Source: Tunicatimonas pelagia
Lineage (GTDB): Bacteria; Bacteroidota; Bacteroidia; Cytophagales; Cyclobacteriaceae
Length of the DNA: 64,000 nucleotides
Assembly: GCF_030506325.1 (NCBI RefSeq)
Contig: NZ_CP120683.1
Location: 3,423,001 to 3,487,000, forward strand
Direction: 5' to 3'
The notes beneath the pieces are model-generated. The model saw nothing but the letters and a program-made list of their open reading frames with translations. It was not told where the DNA came from and did not search any database. The position numbers were made by a program, and so were the translations under genes. Positions 8,056 to 16,763 of this stretch are shown here, piece after piece. Position 1 is the stretch's first letter. The number at the start of each line of letters is the position of its first letter.

Positions 8056-8994
8056 TTATCTTCTGTTTTCATATTTCTCTTTTAATGCCTGTAACTCAAT
8101 TTTAGTAAGCCCCGTCGTAGATAATATGATTTCGTCCGAAACGTGCTGGTTTAGCAAGCCTATCGCTACTTTTTCTATTCCTTGCTCTATTCCCTTTTCT
8201 ATTCCTTGCTCTATTCCCTTCTCTATTCCTTCTTTTTTACCTTCTTCAAATGCAGTATTCAGTGAGTTTTTCAAGTCTCGGTATGATTTTAAACTGTCCT
8301 CGTAGGCTTGCACCTCTTGGGGACTGAATTTAGCGATTTCAGCTACTTCAAATAATCTCTCAAAAATACTTTCTCTCAACTCATCGGGGATTCTATCTAA
8401 TTTGTTCAGATTACGGATTACGTACATCCACTTATCAAACCGGGTTTTCAACTCTGCTGTGGTCTTACTGAACTTAGGCATCTCCAGGTAAACAAACGTA
8501 AGTTTATCGTAGAACACTTGGAAAGTGTCTATATCAGTTAACTTTACATCGTACCTAAACTTATCAGGCTCACTCTTATCCTCATCGAAGATAAAATCCA
8601 AAATAGCGATAGTATACACGGCATTTAGCTCAAAAGTCCAATCACTCCCGCGTTGGGCTTGTTCCCGGATAGGAAAGGTTGAATAATAAACCGTGCGGTC
8701 TTTGAAAAATTTTTGTTTTGTTTTTTGTAACTCCACTATGAATTTTTCACCTCGTTCGTTTTCACAGTACAGATCGAAAACGGCTTTACGGTCATCTTCA
8801 CTGCTGCCTAATTTATCCGATTTTAAATAAGTAAGCTCTGTAATTCTGCCTTGTTCTTCTTTAAGAAGCTCGTTGAGAAAATCTAGCAGTAAGTCATTAT
8901 TGGGTTCCTCGCCAAACAGCCGTTTAAAACCATAATCTGTGAAGGGGTTGATATACTTTTCTCTTGGCTCTTCCATAGGTTGTCTTTTGATCAA
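8056..8994 (-). CDS. Rpn-family PD-(D/E)XK nuclease (transposase_31-like)
   Basis: A 312-residue protein of the Rpn/PDDEXK_2 family, formerly annotated as a putative transposase. The N-terminal motif INPFTDYGFKRLFGEE is diagnostic. The nuclease core shows Asp74 (AVFDLYC) and Glu88-x-Gln90 (FIVELQ), the D...ExQ active site. Members promote RecA-independent recombination or cleave DNA, and many copies are scattered in Bacteroidota genomes. The C-terminal tail is a charged repeat of GIEKGIEQ units (about residues 258-280), encoded by a 24-bp tandem repeat. No terminal inverted repeats were seen around the gene. The start could also be Met7 (MEEPREK). Confidence 0.88.
   Translation of the reverse strand: MIKRQPMEEPREKYINPFTDYGFKRLFGEEPNNDLLLDFLNELLKEEQGRITELTYLKSDKLGSSEDDRKAVFDLYCENERGEKFIVELQKTKQKFFKDRTVYYSTFPIREQAQRGSDWTFELNAVYTIAILDFIFDEDKSEPDKFRYDVKLTDIDTFQVFYDKLTFVYLEMPKFSKTTAELKTRFDKWMYVIRNLNKLDRIPDELRESIFERLFEVAEIAKFSPQEVQAYEDSLKSYRDLKNSLNTAFEEGKKEGIEKGIEQGIEKGIEQGIEKVAIGLLNQHVSDEIILSTTGLTKIELQALKEKYENRR
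8175..8231 (-). repeat. 24-bp tandem repeat inside the Rpn gene
   Basis: Two near-identical 24-bp units (8175-8198 and 8199-8222) and a partial third encode GIEKGIEQ repeats. Slippage would change the tail length by 8 residues without shifting the frame. Confidence 0.85.
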
Positions 8995-9226
8995 AGGTAC
9001 AAATTTGCTAGTTCAATAGGCTCAGATCCAATAACGTTTGTACAACACGAGAAAAACCTTCTTTCAGGAGAAGTTTCTTCGTTTTCATCACTGTAATTTT
9101 CAAAAATATAGAGTCAAGTTAAAAACCGATCGGATGAAAAACTTCTGAAGCCTTTTTAACTTTTTAAACATGGTTTGTTAGCTTACGTTACTTCAATAGT
9201 AATAGAAAAACTAATTTTTTACGCTT

Positions 9227-10660
9227 ATGGCTATTGTTAAACATCCAACTGATTATACTATTTCTCAACGCAACTTAACTGAGCAATTACCCGATATTGG
9301 TAAGCCACGGGTTATCATCATTGGGGGTGGCTTCGCGGGCATTCAAATGGTGAAGCATTTACGCATGAAGGATGTACAAGTAGTGATGCTCGATCGGCAC
9401 AATTACCATACTTTTCAGCCACTGTTGTATCAGGTAGCTACGGCGGGGTTAGAGCCTGATTCTATTGCTGGTCCTCTACGTAAAGTATTTGACAACGAAA
9501 AGAATTTCTTCTTTCGTATGGCGCGGGTAGAACGTATTGATCCAGAACGGCAGCAAGTACATACAAACATCGGCGAAATTCACTACGATTATCTGGTAGT
9601 AGCCGCTGGTACGCAAACAAACTACTTTGGTAATGAGAAAATTCAGAAACTAGCCTTTCCATTAAAGCAGGTACCGCAGGCCCTGAACTTACGTAGCCAC
9701 ATCTTACAAAACTTTGAAAAAGCAGTTACTTCCAATTCAGAAGAAGAAATTGATCGGCTCACCAACTTCGTGATTGTGGGCGGTGGCCCTACTGGGGTAG
9801 AGCTAGCTGGGGCATTAGGTGAATTAAAAAAATACGTACTGCCCCGCGACTATCCCGAACTCGACTTTAAAATAATGAAGGTGTACTTAGTGGAGGGAGT
9901 TGACCGATTATTACCTTCCATGTCGGAGAAAGCGGGTCAGCGAGCCGAACGAGACCTAACGCAGCGCTTTGAAACCATTGTGAAGCTGGAAACGATGGTA
10001 AAAGACTACAGTGGTTACGAAGTGACCCTCAGCACTGGCGAAAAACTGATTAGTGAGACACTCATTTGGGCGGCAGGAGTGCAGGGAGTTATTATTCCGG
10101 GATTGGATAAAGCTACGGTGGAAAAAGGCCGCTACGAGGTAAATGAAATAAACCGGGTGAAGGGCTACGACAATGTGTTCGCTGTCGGCGATGTATCGGT
10201 TATGTATACTGATGAGGATTATCCCAAAGGGCACCCGCAGGTAGCTCCGGTTGCTATGCAACAGGGTGAACAATTGGGCAAAAACCTAAACCGATTGTTA
10301 AAGGGAAAAGAAACCAAACCATTTTCGTATTTTGATAAAGGCTCAATGGCAACCATTGGTCGTAACCGAGCCGTAGCCGATTTACCGGGAAATATTAAAA
10401 TGAGTGGCCTTTTAGCCTGGCTTTCCTGGATGTTCGTTCATTTAATGTTCCTAGTGAGTTTTCGGCAAAAGCTTATTACGCTAGGTAACTGGGTTTGGAA
10501 CTACTTTACCTACGATCGGGGAACCCGGCTTATTATTCGCCCCTTCAATTATCGTAGAACTGTAAACGAACAAAAAGAAGAATTAGAAGAACACCGAAAC
10601 GACGAACAAAAGGAAACGCACGCAGTGTCGCAGGAAGACGAAGGTACAGTGACCAGTTAG
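9227..10660 (+). CDS. ndh: Type II NADH:quinone dehydrogenase (NDH-2)
   Basis: A 477-residue single-subunit, non-pumping NADH dehydrogenase that passes electrons from NADH through FAD to the quinone pool at the inner face of the membrane. The FAD-binding motif is IIIGGGFAGIQMVKHL (about 31-46) and the NADH-binding motif is FVIVGGGPTGVELAGALGEL (about 177-196). A FAD-contact motif VFAVGDVSVM follows near 320. A C-terminal hydrophobic region (LLAWLSWMFVHLMFLVSF, about 393-410) fits the membrane anchor of Bacteroidota NDH-2 proteins. The last 35 residues are an acidic tail. The gene stands alone, and its stop directly abuts the stop of the convergent barrel gene. Confidence 0.92.
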   Translation: MAIVKHPTDYTISQRNLTEQLPDIGKPRVIIIGGGFAGIQMVKHLRMKDVQVVMLDRHNYHTFQPLLYQVATAGLEPDSIAGPLRKVFDNEKNFFFRMARVERIDPERQQVHTNIGEIHYDYLVVAAGTQTNYFGNEKIQKLAFPLKQVPQALNLRSHILQNFEKAVTSNSEEEIDRLTNFVIVGGGPTGVELAGALGELKKYVLPRDYPELDFKIMKVYLVEGVDRLLPSMSEKAGQRAERDLTQRFETIVKLETMVKDYSGYEVTLSTGEKLISETLIWAAGVQGVIIPGLDKATVEKGRYEVNEINRVKGYDNVFAVGDVSVMYTDEDYPKGHPQVAPVAMQQGEQLGKNLNRLLKGKETKPFSYFDKGSMATIGRNRAVADLPGNIKMSGLLAWLSWMFVHLMFLVSFRQKLITLGNWVWNYFTYDRGTRLIIRPFNYRRTVNEQKEELEEHRNDEQKETHAVSQEDEGTVTS

Positions 10661-11212
10661 TTATTGTCCAAAAGTGTAGAATACCCCGAGGTTAAATACT
10701 AAGTAAGCAGCATTACGAAATAGCAAACCAGTTAGAGCATCGTTACTATCGGCGAAGGTTAGGTGATAGCGCATGTTCAGATCAAAGCGAATCTGTTCGC
10801 TGCTACGATACTGAAGACCAACAATAGGCGAAACACCAAAATAAGAATCAGTGACTCGAAATCCCTGTGGGCCAGACGATACCCGGTTTACCCCTACTCC
10901 AAACCCTAAGTAAGGCTGAGCTTCGGCAGTACCTAAGGCGTACAGTAAAGAAAGCGTGATGGGGGTAAAATTAAAGCGAGTGTCGCCACCATTTTGTAAC
11001 CTGAAAGAGTGGTAGCCAATACTGGCACTAGTCATTAAGGGTTTGTCAACTCCAAACCGCCCTTCTACGTCAAACCCAAACCCGCTCTGCGTTCGGTTGC
11101 TGAAATCGCCTATCGGGAAGAGAGCGTTTACATGTCCGCCTAGGGCAAACTGAGCCGAGGCTGACGTACTCACCACTATTACCAGTATTACTAAAAGAAG
11201 AATAGATTTCAT
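10661..11212 (-). CDS. Small outer-membrane beta-barrel protein
   Basis: 183 residues with a cleavable signal peptide (SASAQ, cut about residue 20) and an 8-stranded type of barrel sequence: FALGGHVNALFPIGDF, FGFDVEGRFG, SIGYHSFRLQ, LGFGVGVNRV, LNMRYHLTF, and a last strand ending NLGVFYTFGQ. The aromatic C-terminal residue region suits outer-membrane insertion. It resembles the barrel encoded next to it (11325-11894), suggesting local gene duplication, but has its own promoter at 11230. Function unknown. Confidence 0.78.
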   Translation of the reverse strand: MKSILLLVILVIVVSTSASAQFALGGHVNALFPIGDFSNRTQSGFGFDVEGRFGVDKPLMTSASIGYHSFRLQNGGDTRFNFTPITLSLLYALGTAEAQPYLGFGVGVNRVSSGPQGFRVTDSYFGVSPIVGLQYRSSEQIRFDLNMRYHLTFADSNDALTGLLFRNAAYLVFNLGVFYTFGQ

Positions 11213-11229
11213 AACGTACCGTCTTTACT

Positions 11230-11259
11230 CAAAGATACAGTAAACCCCCAACCTTCAAA
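11230..11259 (-). promoter_or_regulatory. Promoter of the 10661-11212 barrel gene
   Basis: On the minus strand TTTG (11259-11256) and TATCTTTG (11237-11230) are separated by 18 bp. The -7 box is a perfect match. The predicted start near 11224 leaves a leader of about 12 nt. Confidence 0.6.
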
Positions 11260-11262
11260 ACA

Positions 11263-11293
11263 AAAAGCTGTCCGACTCATACGAACAGCTTTT
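11263..11293 (-). terminator. Intrinsic terminator between the two barrel genes
   Basis: AAAAGCTGT (11263-11271) and ACAGCTTTT (11285-11293) form a perfect 9-bp stem with a 13-nt loop. Read on the minus strand it is followed by TTTTTG-TTTTG, so it ends transcription of the 11325-11894 gene. The flanking A and T tracts may let it work both ways. Confidence 0.75.
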
Positions 11294-11324
11294 CTTCCGT
11301 TATAACAGCTACCTAACTAAAGTT

Positions 11325-11894
11325 TTATTGCCCCAGTTTAAACGAGATACCAATGTTGATGGGTACAAAATTGATGTTTTCGCTTAACGAAATTTCAGTG
11401 AGAGGGATTGACTCATTGACGAACAGCGTATGGTACTCTACATTAGCGTGTATATCGATGAATTTACTAATTGGAACCAGCACTCCGGCGGTAGGAGCGA
11501 AGCCAAAGTAGGTTCGGGAAACATTGATAAGTGAACCGATGCCTACTCGCGTATCGTAAATGCCCCCTTTAATTCCTACGTAAGGCGTAATACCTTCGGT
11601 CATGGGAGTAAATGCTACTGAAGCGGTAATTGGATTGATTGTGAAGTCAACTCCGGGAATATTGATGCCTAATGCGTTGGCATCATAAGAGAATCGCTGA
11701 AAACCTAATCCGGCCATTACGTTGGGACTAATTTGGTAGCGAGCATCAATGCCTAAGCCAAAACCATTGTCAATGAAGTTAGATGAATTTCCGGTAGAAA
11801 GAGCTGGCCCCCCGGTTACTCCCAATGAAAATTGAGCTTGAGAAACCGAGTGCAACGTAACCAGTGCGAGTATAGTGAATAATATCTTTTTCAT
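11325..11894 (-). CDS. Small outer-membrane beta-barrel protein
   Basis: 189 residues from the ATG at 11894 (MKKILFTILALVTLHSVSQAQ), chosen over an ATG eight codons upstream because it starts a clean signal peptide cut before Gln. The mature part reads as an antiparallel barrel: FSLGVTGGPALSTG, GFGLGIDARYQIS, GLGFQRFSY, PYVGIKGGIY, INIGISFKLGQ. It resembles the downstream barrel protein in length and strand pattern. Function unknown; these porin-family proteins are abundant in the phylum. Confidence 0.78.
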   Translation of the reverse strand: MKKILFTILALVTLHSVSQAQFSLGVTGGPALSTGNSSNFIDNGFGLGIDARYQISPNVMAGLGFQRFSYDANALGINIPGVDFTINPITASVAFTPMTEGITPYVGIKGGIYDTRVGIGSLINVSRTYFGFAPTAGVLVPISKFIDIHANVEYHTLFVNESIPLTEISLSENINFVPINIGISFKLGQ

Positions 11895-12043
11895 ACGATT
11901 GGTTGATATAGTGGTCAATAATAATTACAACCTTACGTAGGCAATTTCTGTGCAGAAAATGAATGGTAAATAAAAAAATGCATGATTTTTGCTATGAGGA
12001 AATTATAATAGTCTGAATATTAGAATGTTAAGCTAGATAATTT

Positions 12044-13177
12044 CTATTCTGAACCTACAAAAAGCGCAGCAGTAATACCATCAGCGAGTAATTTTCCGGC
12101 TCGAGTAAGCACTAATTGCTGATTTTCTAACGTGGCTTTCTTCTCATGAATTAGGTGCTCAATATAACTTCCTTGTGTTGCCAGCAGGTCGTAGTCCAGC
12201 TTTTGTTTGAGCCAAGCCAGGTCGCATCCCCATTTGGTACGCAGCCCAGTCATCAGATACTCATTAATCCGATCAGCTTTATTTAATTCTTCCTGCTCAT
12301 AGGGTACTTGATCTTTAGCTAATGCCCGTAGATACTTGCCATTATTAGCTACGTTATACTGCCGCGAATTTCCGTTAAACGAATGAGCGCCTGGTCCCAC
12401 TCCTAAGTAGCGTACATCCTTCCAGTAGTTGCTGTTATGTTTAGATTCCCAGCTGGGTTGGCAGAAGCTGGAAACCTCGTACTGTTCGTATCCGTTGGCC
12501 GTCAACGTATCAACTAGCTGCCCAAATTGCTCAGCTGCAAAAGTTTCATCAATCGGTGGAATTTTCTGATGGCGCAACCACTGGCCAAATACGGTTTTTT
12601 CTTCAATGGTCAGACAGTAGGCCGAAATATGCTCGGGGTTCAACGCAACTACGTTAGCTAAATCAGCTTGCCAAACTGAATGATCCGGGTGTGGAACAGC
12701 GTAGATCAGATCAATACTTAAATTATTAAAGCCAGCCTCTTGCGCCTGTTGCACACATTGCTCTGCTTCTTTTGCCGAATGTACCCGGTTCAGGTAACGA
12801 AGGTGTGGCTCGTGAAACGACTGAATTCCAATGCTGAGACGATTGAAACCTAACTGCTTTAGTATTTTTAATTTTTCCGGTGAGAGGTCGTCCGGATTAG
12901 CTTCTAGCGTAATCTCTGGGTCGGAAGAAATTGGATAGAGTTTATAAACCGTGTTTAATAACATTTGTAACTCAGCCTCATCCAACAGAGAAGGTGTACC
13001 ACCGCCAAAATAAATAGAAGTGATGATTTGTTCGGTAAGATACGGTTGCTGTAACTCCAGTTCCCGAGCAATAGCCCGAACCATATCGGTCTTGCGCTGC
13101 TGATTGGTGCTAAAGTGAAAATCACAATAGTGGCACGCTTGCTTACAAAAAGGAATATGAATATAGATACCGGCCAA
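12044..13177 (-). CDS. hemW: Radical SAM heme chaperone HemW
   Basis: A 377-residue radical SAM protein with the cluster motif CKQACHYC (Cys11, Cys15, Cys18) preceded by GIYIHIPF, diagnostic of the HemN/HemW family. Length and the short N-terminus point to HemW, which carries heme to acceptor proteins, rather than the longer coproporphyrinogen dehydrogenase HemN. Further motifs: FGGGTPSLL (SAM binding), TLEANPDDL, RLSIGIQSF and the C-terminal HemN_C-like region. Automatic annotation often mislabels such genes as oxygen-independent coproporphyrinogen oxidase. It is divergent from mogA, with 116 bp between. Confidence 0.92.
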   Translation of the reverse strand: MAGIYIHIPFCKQACHYCDFHFSTNQQRKTDMVRAIARELELQQPYLTEQIITSIYFGGGTPSLLDEAELQMLLNTVYKLYPISSDPEITLEANPDDLSPEKLKILKQLGFNRLSIGIQSFHEPHLRYLNRVHSAKEAEQCVQQAQEAGFNNLSIDLIYAVPHPDHSVWQADLANVVALNPEHISAYCLTIEEKTVFGQWLRHQKIPPIDETFAAEQFGQLVDTLTANGYEQYEVSSFCQPSWESKHNSNYWKDVRYLGVGPGAHSFNGNSRQYNVANNGKYLRALAKDQVPYEQEELNKADRINEYLMTGLRTKWGCDLAWLKQKLDYDLLATQGSYIEHLIHEKKATLENQQLVLTRAGKLLADGITAALFVGSE

Positions 13178-13264
13178 GTCTTCAGTAGTTAGCTCGTAGA
13201 TAACAGGGGGGGATAGTGTTATGGTTCGTAGTGTTTGAGTGTTATAGTATTAGTGAATAACTTT

Positions 13265-13293
13265 AACACCCTAACACCCTAACACCCTAACAC
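13265..13293 (+). repeat. Octamer microsatellite touching the mogA start codon
   Basis: Three perfect copies of AACACCCT and a partial fourth (AACAC) run directly into the ATG at 13294. No other ribosome-binding sequence is visible, so the repeat forms the last 29 nt of the leader. A similar degenerate run based on GTGTTAG lies at about 54590-54630. Confidence 0.9.
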
Positions 13294-13821
13294 ATGATAA
13301 AAATAGGCATTATCAACGTATCAGATCGAGCCAGCCAAGGAATCTACGAAGATATTCCGGGCAAAGCGATTGTTGAAACGTTAACTGAATATCTAACTTC
13401 CTCCTGGGAAAAAGTATACGCCGTCATTCCTGATGAGCAAGACCAACTAGAAGCTACTATGAAAAAGATGGCCGATGAAGATGGTTGTTGCTTAATTGTA
13501 ACTTCGGGGGGCACTGGTCCGGCTCCGCGTGATGTAACTCCCGAAGCGACGGAAGCCGTTTGCCACAAAATGATGCCGGGTTTTGGTGAACTTATGCGGC
13601 AAACGAGTTTACAATACGTACCTACCGCTATTTTATCCCGACAAACGGCCGGTACTCGCCACCAAACGTTAATTGTTAACCTGCCGGGTAAGCCCCGGGC
13701 TATTCGACAGTGTTTGGATGCGGTATTTCCGGCAATTCCCTACTGTATTGACTTAATCGGCGGGCCATTTCTGGAGTGTGATGAATCTATCATCAAGCCA
13801 TTCCGTCCGAAAAGCACTTAA
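13294..13821 (+). CDS. mogA: MogA/MoaB-type molybdopterin adenylyltransferase
   Basis: A 175-residue cytoplasmic enzyme that adenylates molybdopterin before metal insertion. It starts IKIGIINVSDRASQG and carries the molybdopterin-binding loop SGGTGPAPRDVTPEA (about 71-85) and the C-terminal LIVNLPGKP segment (about 128-136) typical of MogA. Length is close to E. coli MogA (195) and MoaB (170); I favour MogA because of the ...VSDRAS start. It works with MoeA, encoded at 18973-20202. Its leader is an octamer repeat, so its translation may vary between cells (inference). Confidence 0.85.
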   Translation: MIKIGIINVSDRASQGIYEDIPGKAIVETLTEYLTSSWEKVYAVIPDEQDQLEATMKKMADEDGCCLIVTSGGTGPAPRDVTPEATEAVCHKMMPGFGELMRQTSLQYVPTAILSRQTAGTRHQTLIVNLPGKPRAIRQCLDAVFPAIPYCIDLIGGPFLECDESIIKPFRPKST

Positions 13822-13863
13822 CCCGTAGCAATATAAAGCTATCATTACCAGTTAATTATAGTA

Positions 13864-13956
13864 ATGAGCACTGAGGTTGGGTTTGATTTAACCGTAGAAG
13901 AAAATGCCGCTCGGATGAATGCAATATTTGACCCCGACGAAGAACTACCGCAGTAA
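13864..13956 (+). CDS. Possible 30-residue protein
   Basis: An ATG at 13864 opens a 30-codon frame rich in acidic residues (STEVGFDLTVEENAARMNAIF...), ending 9 bp before the next gene. The composition is protein-like, but no family is recognised and there is no ribosome site. It could be the remnant of a longer gene or chance. Confidence 0.25.
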   Translation: MSTEVGFDLTVEENAARMNAIFDPDEELPQ

Positions 13957-13965
13957 ATAGTAGGT

Positions 13966-15231
13966 ATGCAACCTAAAAAATTAATTCTACGCCTAACCAA
14001 ATTTTTATCACGCTACGGAAGATATTATTTTCTGGGGTCGTTATTGCTAGTTATAGCCTGTTTTCCCGTATGGCAATCGCCAGAACTTACCTCTGAAGAA
14101 ACTGCCCAACAGTACAATCCTTACGAGCAACAGTTTATTGAAGCGCTGGAAGATACTTTGCAATACTTGATTGATGACAGTCGGGTGCCAGGAGTAGGTA
14201 TCGCGGTAGTGAAAGACAGTACTCCTATTCTGGTGAAAGGCTATGGACTTCGGAACATCAAGGAGGAAGATTCGGTAGATATTCATACGGTGTTTCGCTT
14301 GGCTTCGGTTTCTAAGGGATTTGCTTCGGGCTTGGCCGCTACGCTAGTGAGAGATACGCTGTTGGCGTGGAGCGACCCGGTGATAGATTATCTGCCCTCT
14401 TTTGCCCTTATCTCGCCTGAGCAGACTCAGGAAGTAACTGTAAAACATGTTTTATCACATACCACTGGGCTTCCCTACCATGCGTACACCAATTTAGTAG
14501 AGGCGGGACAGTTGCGCGATGATATGATTGCATTACTTTCTGGAGTAAACCTGATTGGTAAAGCCGGAGAGTGGTACAGCTATCAGAATGTGGCCTACGG
14601 AATTATTGAACCAGTAGTGGAAGCTGCTACCGTAGAATCGTACCAAAGACTGCTACAAGAGCGAATTCTGGAACCTTTACAGATGAGTGATGCTTCGGTC
14701 TGGTACCAAGATATGATGGAAACAACTAACAAAGCTCTGCCCCATGTGCCTACCGGACGCGGTTGGGCAACTGTTCCCATTTCTGAGAACTACTACAATG
14801 TGCCCTCAGCAGGGGGAGTAAACGCCAGCTCGCTTGATATGGCGCAGTGGCTGATTGCCCTGCTGGGAAATCGCCCTCACGTTCTTCCGTCCGAAGTGCT
14901 AGATAGCCTGTTTACCCCTCAAATTAAGACCCCGATTGAGAATCGCTACTTCAGCCGATGGGAGCAGCTCGAGGCAGCTTACTACGGATTGGGTTGGCGA
15001 ATTGTGCATCAGGCCGGAGATACAGTAGCTTTTCACGGAGGTTACGCTAATGGCTACCGCACGGCAATTGCACTAGACCGGAACAAGAAAGTAGGAATCT
15101 GTATTTTGGCCAACGGCTCCTCCAGCCTCGTGAGTCGGGTTGTACCACTATTTTTAGACCTATATCGGCAGCATGAAGCAGATATTCTCACTTGGGAAGA
15201 GCAAATGTCTGTAGAAGAAATATCCAATTGA
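13966..15231 (+). CDS. Serine hydrolase of the class C beta-lactamase fold
   Basis: A 421-residue PF00144-type protein. One N-terminal membrane segment (about 22-36) would place the catalytic domain in the periplasm. Catalytic motifs are Ser114-V-S-Lys117 and Tyr206-x-Asn208 (YSYQN). A C-terminal FHGGY replaces the KTG box, common in the non-lactamase members (D-aminopeptidases, esterases, peptidoglycan-editing enzymes). FRLASVSKGF and HVLSHTTGLP are family hallmarks. It probably acts on peptidoglycan peptides or esters; true beta-lactamase activity cannot be told from sequence. Transcribed alone downstream of mogA. Confidence 0.85.
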   Translation: MQPKKLILRLTKFLSRYGRYYFLGSLLLVIACFPVWQSPELTSEETAQQYNPYEQQFIEALEDTLQYLIDDSRVPGVGIAVVKDSTPILVKGYGLRNIKEEDSVDIHTVFRLASVSKGFASGLAATLVRDTLLAWSDPVIDYLPSFALISPEQTQEVTVKHVLSHTTGLPYHAYTNLVEAGQLRDDMIALLSGVNLIGKAGEWYSYQNVAYGIIEPVVEAATVESYQRLLQERILEPLQMSDASVWYQDMMETTNKALPHVPTGRGWATVPISENYYNVPSAGGVNASSLDMAQWLIALLGNRPHVLPSEVLDSLFTPQIKTPIENRYFSRWEQLEAAYYGLGWRIVHQAGDTVAFHGGYANGYRTAIALDRNKKVGICILANGSSSLVSRVVPLFLDLYRQHEADILTWEEQMSVEEISN

Positions 15232-15310
15232 TAGTGGGGCAGTATCTAACAACAATCAACCGTCTGATCTGGTGGGACAAACCTCCTTCACACTATTTTC
15301 AAAATGAGCT

Positions 15311-16072
15311 TTATTGGGTACGAAACTCTTGCTCAAGCCAGAGGTTAATCCAATTATCTTCACTAACTCCCATCATCGTAAATCGGTAGTTTTGGTTGGG
15401 GGTAAGCGCGGGCATTGCGTTAGGGTCGGTGATGTTTAGCACCACATTTTCAAGATCGTAGAAGGTAAAATTTCGCTCAAACGTGTAGGTGCCTGAGATT
15501 AGGTTGTCTTCCAGATCGGAAACGATTTGAAAGTAGATTGCGTTGTCCGGAATTTGCCCATCAGCCCAGGAAAAAGTAGGATTTACTCCTTGTTCCTCAA
15601 TAGTTAATAAAGCTTCATTAACCTCAGTGGGAGTAGTATTGAATTTCAAGCGAATGGGATTGCAAACGTGTAGCTTCCCCGGCGTTTTGTAAGTGACGAT
15701 GCCTACTCGATTTCCTTCAAAAATCGGATTCTCAAACTGGCGCAAGTACCCATTAAGTATGGGACTATCGGGAAGCTCTTTGGCTCGGTAATGACTGAAG
15801 TTGAGAATATCATCAACCTGCTCCGACTCAAAGTACCGAAAGTCATACGCCCCTTCAATAGGATAGAAAAATACGGAAATGTAAGAAGCAGTATCTCCTA
15901 GTAAGCCTTCGGGCCTGCCTCCGGCACAGGCAATAAGGTCAGTACGATCTAACGCTCGGTTGAGTTGAATGTAATCAGCTAAAATGCTTTCGTCTAGCGT
16001 CGCTACCTCTTGTTGTTCGCACCCCAGAAAGGTTAAAGCCAGCAGGGACAGAACGAGTATTTTCGTACGCAT
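15311..16072 (-). CDS. Lipoprotein of unknown function
   Basis: 253 residues from the ATG at 16072 (MRTKILVLSLLAL), chosen because it begins a lipoprotein signal with lipobox TFLGC. A longer frame up to 16144 lacks a signal. The mature protein is mainly beta, with paired motifs VGIVTYKTPGKLHVCNPIRLKF, NAIYFQIVSDLEDNLISGTY and a C-terminal NYRFTMMGVSEDNWINL that resembles an immunoglobulin- or fibronectin-like strand pattern. Two Cys beside the lipid Cys may form a disulfide. I do not recognise the family. Confidence 0.7.
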   Translation of the reverse strand: MRTKILVLSLLALTFLGCEQQEVATLDESILADYIQLNRALDRTDLIACAGGRPEGLLGDTASYISVFFYPIEGAYDFRYFESEQVDDILNFSHYRAKELPDSPILNGYLRQFENPIFEGNRVGIVTYKTPGKLHVCNPIRLKFNTTPTEVNEALLTIEEQGVNPTFSWADGQIPDNAIYFQIVSDLEDNLISGTYTFERNFTFYDLENVVLNITDPNAMPALTPNQNYRFTMMGVSEDNWINLWLEQEFRTQ

Positions 16073-16136
16073 ACTGAAAGGTAAGCGATACGCCGAACAT
16101 AAATAGTCCGGTTGCCGACTAATTCTCAAACAGAGG

Positions 16137-16463
16137 CTACGCATTGCTTAGCAAACTGGCATCCGAATCGTACACCTGCACTTTTTCCCACAGATGCGCG
16201 CAGTCATCAACAAATTTTAGATGAATTGGGTCGCCTTGGTACGTGGTCTGATCTTCCAGATTATCAAACATCAACATTAGATGATAGGAGTAGGTATTGT
16301 CAATTACCGCCCGGTCAGTGGGAGCGGGTTTTCCCAGATGAGCATCGCGAACGGTGGCTATTGAAAAAAGAGTGCGGATGCCCGCTTTCAGTGCCTGAGC
16401 TTCGTCAGCATCAGTTGGGTTCTTCAGCCAGAAAAATACATTATGGATAAACCGGGTCGGCAT
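16137..16463 (-). CDS. Dabb (stress-responsive alpha/beta barrel) domain protein
   Basis: 108 residues that form a complete Dabb domain (PF07876-like): the start FIHNVFFWLKN, a helix, then YSYHLMLMFDNLEDQTTYQGDPIHLKFV, where the strand-helix and the HxxF segment are family hallmarks. These small proteins form ferredoxin-like dimers; some members are enzymes of polyketide or pollutant metabolism and others are stress proteins. Here no pathway neighbours point to a substrate. It lies 64 bp upstream of the lipoprotein gene on the same strand. Confidence 0.85.
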   Translation of the reverse strand: MPTRFIHNVFFWLKNPTDADEAQALKAGIRTLFSIATVRDAHLGKPAPTDRAVIDNTYSYHLMLMFDNLEDQTTYQGDPIHLKFVDDCAHLWEKVQVYDSDASLLSNA

Positions 16464-16763
16464 GGTAGTGTTAGTAAGTGGTAGAAAAGCCTAAAGATAC
16501 TGATTTCGGTACAGCAAATTCCAGAGGGTGAGCTGGATGAAGATTATTATCGTAGCTAGCGTTCCAAATTCCTAATAACGTTAACTTATGGCTCATTGGT
16601 AAATGAGTTAATGTAATATTTTGTACTTTGCCGAAAAAGAAGAATTTAATTTTGTTAACGCAACACTGTTGATATTATTCCTCTTTAAGGCAGGAAATAG
16701 TCAACAAGCTAGCCCAGCTAGAAAGTCGCTCTCTATACTTCCATTACCTAACTGATCACAATC
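16464..16763. other. 300-bp intergenic region between divergent genes
   Basis: It separates the Dabb gene from the M20 peptidase gene and must hold both promoters. Partial -7 matches are seen (TATCTTTA on the minus strand near 16500), but none has a correctly spaced -33 box. Nothing else recognised. Confidence 0.4.

Noticed and set aside
7891-8085. Possible 64-residue gene after the lipoprotein
   Set aside because: It runs straight through the strong terminator at 7921-7947 and has no recognisable protein features.
8056-8994. Rpn-family gene as an insertion sequence
   Set aside because: Although the family was once called transposase, no inverted repeats or target duplications flank it.
13265-13293. 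CRISPR-like direct repeats
   Set aside because: Units are 8 bp with no spacers; it is a microsatellite. No cas genes are present.
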